A DNA stretch of 64,000 nt, taken from Saxidomus purpurata. Its lineage: Eukaryota > Mollusca > Bivalvia > Venerida > Veneridae. Positions 56,423-64,000 of this stretch are shown here, in pieces. A program made the translations under genes and the position numbers. The stretch's first letter is position 1; each line of letters starts with the position of its first letter. A model generated the notes under the pieces. The model worked only from the letters and a program-made list of their open reading frames with translations, ran no database searches and was not told the origin of the DNA. Location of the stretch: NCBI GenBank assembly GCA_022818135.1, contig JAFMSR010000028.1:475086-539085 (forward strand). The letters are read 5' to 3'.

Positions 56423-56987
56423 GTACGATTTTCACCTATTGACGTCATCCTACCCTCACAGACAATTGCGCCTTTTAAGCGTTGAAGAGGTCCACGACAT
56501 CCAAATTTCCTTTTTTTTGACATCCTTATCTTCAATGGCATTGAAACTTATATCAATCAGACCCGTTGGCGAAACGTTTAGGGATGAGTTAACGAACGTC
56601 TTTTGACGAATATATTTCCAACGTAAATCACAACGTGCCAAAGAAGTTTCGTCACCTACATATATATATGTATAAATACAGTTTATGTGACATGTATAAA
56701 CATTTTCGGTGTACATATTATGTAGTTGAACAATCTACAAATTTAAACAGAACTACCGCAATATCGTGTAAGTTAAAACTTTCAGACGTCCTTAACTGAG
56801 CATTCATTTAAATATTAGAATATTCATTACCAAACCTGATATTGAACTTCAGCATGCTGCATGTACAAATTAGAGCAAATTACATTAATACTTTCAGCAG
56901 AAACGTTTATAAACCATTTTTCTCTACTTCATCATGTGATGCTGCAAATCATAAATGTGAAAATTCCAAATGATTCTTATATTTCAG

Positions 56988-57314
56988 TTCCCGTAGAAAA
57001 AGTATCTCTGGTTGGTATAAATAAAGTGAAAGAAAACGCAACGGCGCTATTTCATTGCAGCACGTCATTCAGTCTGCCACCGCCTCATATATCATGGTTC
57101 AAAAAGAATAATGTTACCTTAACAGAAATAAAAAGCAGTTCCTTTGCAATTATTACACATAGTGAGCGTAAGAACAGTAGTAATTTGGTTAAAGAAACGG
57201 AGACATTACAATACACTGTTGATAGATCAATAAATGGATGGAGTGTCTACTGTAATGCAAGCAACTGGGTGAAAAATCAAGTCCAATCGAACATCATGAC
57301 GTTGAATATTTTAT
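56988..57314 (+). CDS. IgSF gene exon 3: second Ig-like domain
   Basis: Acceptor TATATTTCAG, donor GTAAGT; 327 bp, phase 1-1. A C2-like Ig fold: ATALFHCSTSF, HISWFKKNN and GWSVYCNASN. Several N-x-S/T sites (NAT, NVT, NSS, NAS). It follows exon 2 after a 565-bp intron with a matching split codon (G|TT). Confidence 0.85.
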
Positions 57315-57810
57315 GTAAGTACACGACTTTTGAAGAGTTGCACGTTATGATTCTGCCACACAGGTACTTGGCAAAATCAGCCATTGTTTTGAATAGATAA
57401 AACGACTTTTTCTGATATGTTCACCTCATCAGTCTCTGACAATCCTTCAACTGCTGTGATATACATCTTGAAATGTCCTTGCTAGATCCAAGTTATGTAT
57501 GTAAAAAGAATGTGAACTCATGTTTTGGCATTGCAAATGTTATCACAAACCTCACTTACAAGTTTAGATCAACTTATCTTAATACAAACTATTAAAATAC
57601 CTCTAAGACAGCTAAACACCTTGCATCAAATCACATTTATTTGTTTCTGTAACTATAACAAAGCTATATCGGCCCAAATAACGTAGTTTTAATCTTGATT
57701 GACAAAAACAGAGTTCATCTATTCATTGTTCTGCTCAATTTAAAAGCGGGAAAACAGCAATCCGAAAGAAATGACGGAAGTGTAAATGTACATGTAGATA
57801 TGATTTTTAA

Positions 57811-58815
57811 CAAGAGGGCCATGGTAGCCCTATATCGCTCAACTAAGTACAAGTACACTTGCATGGTGGGCGTAATCAATTTTGACCCAAGAGGCATGAT
57901 TTGAACAAAGTAGTTGGGAGACCACTAGACAATGTTACATACCAAATATTTAAGCTCTAGTCCTAGTGGTTTTAGAAAAGTAGATTATTTTTTTCCTATA
58001 CCAAACGACCCCCTGGCAGGGTAAATTTTGACCCTTGGGGCATGATTTGAACATTCTTTGAACATGTCCGCTAGACACTGTTACATACTAAATATCAAGG
58101 CTCTAAACCTTGTGGTTTTTCGTGAAGAAGATTTTTAAATGTTTTCCTTGTATGTATATGCAAAACAAGTGACCCCCTGGGCGGGGCCAATATCGACCCC
58201 AGGGGCATATTTGAACACACTTTGAAGAGGTCCACTAGACAATATTACACAACAAATATCTAAGCTCTAGACCTTGTGGTTTTAAAGAAGACGATTTTAA
58301 AAGGTTTTCCTAAATATGTCTATGTAAAACAAGTGACCCTCAGGCGGGGCCAATATTGACCCCAGAGGCATGACTTGAACAAACTTGGTAGAACTCCATT
58401 TGACAATGCTATATACTAAATATCTTAGCTCTAGGCCTTGTACTTTCGGAGGACAGGATTTTCAAAGTTTATCCTTTAGAAACTTATGTAAAATCAAATG
58501 ACACCCCCGGGCGGAGTCAATTTTAACCCAGGGGTCATGATTTGAGCAATTTTGGTAGAGGTCTATTAGCCAATACTACATGCCAAATATCTAAGCTTTA
58601 GGCCTTGTGGTTTCAGAGAAGAAAACTTTTTAAAGTTTTGCCCATGTGTTACCATAGCAACCAGAGTTCTACATGGATGGAATTCTTTGAACAATTTTGG
58701 TATAGCTTCATGCAAGGAACATCCCTGCTAGGTTTCATCAACATTAGCCCAGTGGTTTCAGAGGAGATGTTGTTTTAAGCAAAATGGTGACGGACAACGG
58801 ACAATCATCCATCGT
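57811..58815 (-). repeat. TTCACCTGG-type repeat, inverted copy inside the Ig gene intron
   Basis: CAAGAGGGCC...CCTATATCGCTC at the left and GACGGACAACGGACAATCAT at the right. About five ~175-bp internal units (TTGACCC, AAATATCTAAGCTCTAG, CTTGTGGTTTT). It is the reverse of 17427-18235 but longer. Confidence 0.75.
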
Positions 58816-59422
58816 TAATAAAAATAAAAACAAAGCCTTCCACCTATCATCAGCGACAAATCTAAATGCATCTTGTTCGTGAAAGAAAGTGTTGTATGTG
58901 GACCTTATCTATGCTGGAAACGGTCACATATAATGTGTGCAGCTACTTATTGTTCTGGTTCTTTATTTTCTAAAACCTGTGACATACGAACAAGATTTCT
59001 TCTATATCTAGCACATGTATAAGTAGTACAGCAGTGTGCAGATTGAAAAAACGTATCTTACTGAAAGCAGGTTAAAAGAGTTATTTTTCTGCTTGAAATT
59101 TCGTTTTGTTGCTACTGATTTTTAAATTGAACCCATTCCGTTCTAGGAGCCATAAAGGAAAGACAAAAATTTCAGACTGTAGGGTTTTTAAGCAGATATC
59201 GGGGATAATGTATCCTGTTTTATTAACCAACGAAAACAGCTTCAACACTACAAAAATCTTCTTTTACAGTGCTTGTTACAAAATGTACTTAAGATTAAAC
59301 GAAATGTCAAAATATAGGCGTCTTCAAAAGCATTCGTTATTTTCAATTTACCGTCGAACGTTACCTTCATTTTTTTTGTCGTAACTGCACAGATAAAACC
59401 GCGAGCGAGCTAGGTAAATTCG

Positions 59423-59600
59423 GGAACGGAGTAGTGGTGCGTTGGCCTCATGCATATCAATATCGGATGGTCCGGCGTTCGATCACCACCAGAGCCATGT
59501 ACTGATAGTGTTCTTAGGAGAGGCACAGTGATTCCACATCGATTTGCCTTTTTCTCTCTACGAGGCTGATTCCATTTGTAGTTAATCTCGAGGGTGAGCA
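59423..59600 (+). mobile_element. tRNA-like SINE head
   Basis: AGTGGTGCGTTGGCCTCATG (A-box-like) and GGCGTTCGATCACC (B-box-like, 59474-59487), followed by a non-tRNA body. It lies in the Ig gene intron. Confidence 0.5.
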
Positions 59601-60573
59601 TTAATCATAAGTTGTAAAAACTCGTGTCGAGAATAAATAAATTAATAGGTTATGGCAACATCGAACGGATTAGTTTTGTAAAACCGCGGATACGATTCAT
59701 TTTATTTTTTGTGACCTGCTTGTCAATTTTAACGTTAGTAATACAACCTGTTATTAACTGATACCTACTTCTTCTATGTTATGTTTTATAAAGGATATAT
59801 CATATGTACCCTGAACTGGTAAATACTTTTGAAGCCGTAAGGGACTTGGAAACATAATAAATGTTGTTGTTTTTAAATTTTATTCATATTGGTGGAGTAA
59901 ATAGACAACTGCGATGTGAGAAAATAAAACTCATTTGTGATTAGAGAAACATGACCGAAGATAAAAGCTATTCTGTTTAGCCGATTTTTTTGTTCGCATT
60001 TTCATTTTCAATTTAAAGGGATGATGAGGCTTTTGATAGTCATACGCATTTTGAACGTAACTTTCTGTTCCTGCAAATTACCCACATACCTTAGGTCCAT
60101 TAGGTTCGTGTACTACTAAGACATAATGAGGTTTGCTTAGATTCATCTAAGTTGCAAACATGATTAAATAATAAACTGCATAAGCTGACAGGTTTATCTT
60201 GATTACAAAGATGTGGTTTTTATTTGAAGGTGGTGTATATAGCATCGTTTAATTCAAGACGCACTCCCTAAAAGGTGTCAAATTAAATAATTTCAGAAGC
60301 ATAAACAATATAATATTTGCAAGTCTTTGCAAATATGTTGCAGTACCGTGAAACATAAAATAATCTATGTAAATTTGTTGTACAATTCATGGGCGGATAC
60401 AGAATGTCTCCATATTTATTATTTGTTCTAAAATGAGGCATTTTTCGATATATGTTGTTATTTAAAATTGTATCATTTTATGTTCATTTTACACATTATT
60501 TAGTTTCGGGTAATATAATATGCTAGATGTAGGGAGTGCCCCTTTAAAAACACCATGATGATTTAAATTTCAG

Positions 60574-60870
60574 ATCCCCCTGATGGACCTCCAGTGATAA
60601 AAGATTTTACCAATGGGAGTACTTACAAAGTAATTGAAACTAAATTAGCTAGCTTATCTTGCTCAGTGGAAGGTGGCAACCCTCTGGGGAACCTGACTTT
60701 GTTTTGCCGTGATATCATCTACAATACGTCGACGGTAATTAGCATAAACCATAGAAAAGTGACCACTTTTCTGTCTTGGAAGGCGGACCGTAACCATGGG
60801 AGAACTTGTATATGTCGGACAAACCATGTGCTTTCAACAGATCTCGCCCTTGTTAACATTGACGTTTTAT
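60574..60870 (+). CDS. IgSF gene exon 4: third Ig-like domain
   Basis: Acceptor TTAAATTTCAG, donor GTAAGT; 297 bp, phase 1-1. Opens PPDGPPVIKDF in the usual linker style, then LASLSCSVEGG, LTLFCRDI, TTFLSWKAD and RTCICRTN. Glycosylation sites NGS, NLT and NTS. The split codon T|AT gives Tyr at the boundary. Confidence 0.85.
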
Positions 60871-61232
60871 GTAAGTAATCTGAGGCGATTGTAAAACAAT
60901 AAAAAGGTTTTTACTATTGTAGATATTTTTCAAAAACAAAGATCATTGTATTTGAAATTAAAATCTATGTAATGCTTGGCAAACAGTTTTGAAGAACTGA
61001 CGTAGTAATACCATAATCACTTGTAAGTTAAAAAAACCTTTAGTTATCAAGACTTGTATTGGCACAATAAATTGTGACAATGTTACACGAAACTCCATCC
61101 ATTCCGCCAGTATAGTGCAGCTAGCGAATCTTGCATTTAACCTATACGAAAGTGCAGCCGATTAATATCTGAAGTAAGAATGCATTTTATTCAGGATTCA
61201 ATACTTGAATTGTTTCGGCATATTCTTTTCAG

Positions 61233-61544
61233 ATCCACCCGGTTTCCCAACTATACAGTTACAGTTTGGGAATTACAAGAAGAATCTTACATTAGGTGCT
61301 AAATTGATCGAAAATAAATCATACCTGTTTTCGTGTAGCGCTATTGGAAATCCTCTGCCTTCAACATACATTTGGATGGGACCACAGGAGATGCAAATGT
61401 CAATGAATAACTCAATATATTTGCCGAAGGTGCAAAGGACGCAGAATGGGATATACTCCTGTCACGCACAAAATATCATGAAACCGACAAACGAAGAAGA
61501 CACCATGAAAGAGAGCAACAACAGCATTAATGTTGATATTTTAT
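61233..61544 (+). CDS. IgSF gene exon 5: fourth Ig-like domain
   Basis: Acceptor TTCTTTTCAG, donor GTAAGT; 312 bp, phase 1-1. PPGFPTIQLQF linker, YLFSCSAIGNPLP, YIWMGPQ and the classic NGIYSCHAQN, which makes it the most canonical of the four domains. It keeps an open phase-1 donor, so at least one more exon is expected. No transmembrane or cytoplasmic exon is recognised in the remaining 2.4 kb. Confidence 0.88.
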
Positions 61545-63557
61545 GTAAGTGCCTCTTATGTCTTTTCTTAAATTCAGTAACTATTTCGTACATTTGACAT
61601 GTTTTATTAACTATTAAAGCATTATCTACATTGAACTCGACTTATATCGGACACAATTTTTTATTAGCTATTGCAAAATCTACATGTAATGTAAAATTAG
61701 AATTTCAGCGTACCAAAGCTGTATGCACTCGTTGAAAACACATAAGAAGACGATTTGCTCAAATATATACAACACTAACTTAGAGTTACATGTAATTTTA
61801 AATAAACGTTTTGAGTGGTTTAAAATTACTTCCATCAGTTGTCATAAAGAAACTAAATTAAAGCACAAGAGACGATAAAATAATCTAAGCACTAAATCTA
61901 ATGTTCCCTAATTTAAGCGCACATTGGATCACTGCATGCAAGACCGTGCATCTGTCAGTTGTATAGGAGGGCAATTACATTTGTGGCAGTAATCTAAAAA
62001 TATTTAATATGAAAAATAGTGCTTTCTTGTATTATTCTATCAGAATTAACTCGCACTGATCTGTTATAAAACGACAATTGTCTTAAGGTAGTGAGGATGT
62101 AATGAGTACGTCCTGTTTAAAGACCATTTTGAATACTTTAGATTATATTGCTGTACTGTGGCGCAGTGGTTACAGCGTCTGCTCTGAGATCAAGAGGTCC
62201 TGGGTTCAATCCCATAGGAGCCAATTTTCTTTTCGTTAATCTTTCTTTTTTAGTAATTTACTTGAATTACATGAAAATCATGCCATTTTACAAGATTTAT
62301 AAACTGTACATGTATCTTAATTTGCCTTAATTTTATCTAGCTGTACAAATATAAAAATTGACAGTGCTCATTTTTAAAAGTTCAATATATCAAAAAGTAG
62401 ACAGTAAAACATTTTCATTTTTTTCATTAAATTATATTGTAGTTCATATACTACTTATAAAAGTTTTATAATCATTAGTGACGCCCCTACTCCGAATCTT
62501 TTAGTACCTTCTTGTATATTTACATGTGTGATATGTCTCGGGGCAAAATTAGGTAAATTGTATACCCGATATTTTGGCATTATTGCATATTTTTGTTACA
62601 CATGTTAAGTTTGTAGAATTATGATAAATGTTTTGTAATTCTACATCGCTTGTAATATTTTTTGGAACATAGAACAAAAATAAATGTAAATAAATACTTG
62701 CGAACAAACATATTTTAACTGTTAGGGTACTTTAAAATAAGGCCAGTATTTCTTTAGTGGGAATAGTGCAATAAAGAAAAAATGTGTTTTATTTAAACGG
62801 TGAAATTTCTTTAAATTTTGCACACTAGTCAGATGTAGATTATAAAAATATTAAGTTTAATGTGTTTGGAAATATCGTCCATTAGACCCCCCACCCCCAC
62901 CCCCTTCTACCTTAATGCATAAATGACGAAGTATGAGCATACATAATGGTGCCCGAGAATGAATTCTTTGGGAACAGACAACCAACAAAGTGAAGTGAAA
63001 ACATTCGTCCTAAATGCTGGTGTCGCTCACTTTTACATGCTGGACTATAAATCGTTCACAATATGCGCATATTTAAAGGTCAGAGGCAAGTTACTGTTTT
63101 TCTTATTTTATAGATCCTTTTATTTAAGCTGCTCGCTTTCAGTTGCCGTTGAAAAAAATATTTTTTTTGAAAATGACAAAAAAATAAAATTTAAGGCTAG
63201 AATCAACAATAGAAGTAAAAATCTAGGTAGAAATTTGCAAAAATCGATTAAAAATGCTGGTTTTACGGCAACGCTACACTATATGTTTATATTGGAATTT
63301 CTAATGCGTTTGCAACGCTTTATTATTTGGTAGCGTATTCTTTCAAATCTACAAATATACGCGACAGGCATTTATACTGCAACCTTTTTATATGACTATA
63401 TGTTCTAAAATATGTTATTTCATGCAGTTTAAAGAACTTTATTTTTCACCAAAATCTGAGAGCGAGCAGATTTAAATTGATGAAAAACGAAGACAATCCA
63501 TTTTCTTTTTACTTAATATTTGGTGTCCAGTCACATGTTATACACAACTATAAAACG
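61545..63557. other. Probable intron or 3' flank
   Basis: A tRNA-like SINE head lies at 62155-62223. The 124-codon frame at 62959-63333 lacks splice context and domains. A C-rich run is at about 62887-62904. Confidence 0.4.
62155..62223 (+). mobile_element. tRNA-like SINE head (Leu-like)
   Basis: GTGGCGCAGTGGTTACAG (A box) and GGGTTCAATCCC (B box, 62202-62213), ending CCA. The acceptor and T stems do not pair well, so it is a tRNA-derived repeat and not a tRNA gene. Confidence 0.5.
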
Positions 63558-64000
63558 TTTTTCATGCCCCAAAAGATCGCACTGTCTGTACGACTGTCTG
63601 TCCTTCCGTCTGTCCGTCCGCCTGTCCGTGCGTCCGTCCTTACACTTGTTTGTGTCCGGGCTGTAACTTTGTCATACATTGAAGGATTACAAAAAAGCTG
63701 GCACAAATGTTCAGCACATCAAGGCGACGTGTCGCGTTCAAGACCCACGTCCCTACCTCAAAGGTCAAGGTCACACTAAGAGTTTAAAAGTCATGGAATC
63801 CTGTATATATGCACACTTTCGTGTCCGGACTGTAACTTTATCATGCATTGAAATATTTATAATAGCTTGGCACAAATGTTCAGCACATCAAGATGATGTG
63901 TCGCGTCCAACAGCCACGTCCCTGACTCAAAGGTACATTGTTGTTATGGAATCCTGAATAAAAGGTCATGGTATCCTGTTTACATAGTAACTTTGTCATG
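63558..64000 (+). repeat. Non-autonomous repeat with (CCGT)n, cut by the window end
   Basis: Begins near AAAAGATCGCACTGTCTG, followed by a (CTGTCCGT)n-like tract. A ~165-bp unit (CTGTAACTTTGTCATACATTGA, GGCACAAATGTTCAGCACATC) is then seen twice before the window ends. Confidence 0.65.

Larger units (their letters stand above)
57315..60573 (+). other. Third intron of the IgSF gene, 3.3 kb
   Basis: GTAAGT at the start and AAATTTCAG at the end. It holds the repeats at 57811 and 59423 and the segment at 60270-60550 that is shared with 48440-48815. Confidence 0.7.

Noticed and set aside
62959..63333. 124-codon frame as the membrane exon of the Ig gene
   Set aside because: The hydrophobic stretch is short and interrupted, and no phase-1 acceptor precedes it.

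Overview
This is a eukaryotic, AT-rich, repeat-dense genomic window. The spliced immunoglobulin-superfamily gene, the tRNA-derived SINEs, and the families of non-autonomous repeats with (CCGT)n or (ACCG)n stretches and ~146-bp or ~300-bp internal tandem arrays suggest a bivalve mollusc. That placement is inference; nothing in the window fixes the species.

The centrepiece is a complete Polinton/Maverick element (virus-like, self-synthesizing DNA transposon) at 27038-46044. It has ~220-bp imperfect terminal inverted repeats beginning AGTAGTAG, and a perfect 6-bp target duplication, AATATC, on both sides (27032-27037 and 46045-46050). The rightward arm (27338-31872) carries integrase with chromodomain, a small conserved Polinton protein, a virion-associated protein, a basic-tailed protein, the double-jelly-roll major capsid protein (with a 180-bp intron) and an adenain-like protease. 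The leftward arm (45464 down to 31993) carries a small coiled-coil gene, a PC4-like ssDNA-binding gene (two exons), three short Cys-rich ORFs, a zinc-finger protein, a BIR-domain protein, a Cys/His-motif protein, the N-terminal half of the packaging ATPase, and a protein-primed family B DNA polymerase split by two introns. The arms converge, with a poly(A) signal on each strand between them. The copy is defective: there are frameshifts in the capsid and basic-tailed genes, and nonsense codons in the protease, polymerase, coiled-coil, Cys/His and virion-associated genes. A deletion appears to join half the ATPase to the polymerase, and a 4.3-kb TIR element (34082-38409, TA duplication) sits inside the polymerase.

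Left of the Polinton (1-27031) I find no confident host gene. The stretch is a graveyard of mobile DNA: a hAT-like remnant and a TTAA-type element caught in a 660-bp tandem duplication (6304-8298), an uninterrupted Tc1-type DD34E transposase with recognisable ends (15558-17132), foldback or MITE families (10368-11271, 12830-13881, 17427-18235), several tRNA-derived SINEs, and a pair of TA-flanked inverted ends 19.4 kb apart (4686, 24120). One orphan exon-like sequence lies at 14318-14458.

Right of the Polinton (46051-64000) a LINE reverse-transcriptase scrap is followed by a + strand IgSF receptor-type gene: a signal-peptide exon at 49906-49960, a 6.1-kb intron, then four phase 1-1 Ig exons (56081-56422, 56988-57314, 60574-60870, 61233-61544). 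The gene probably runs off the window.
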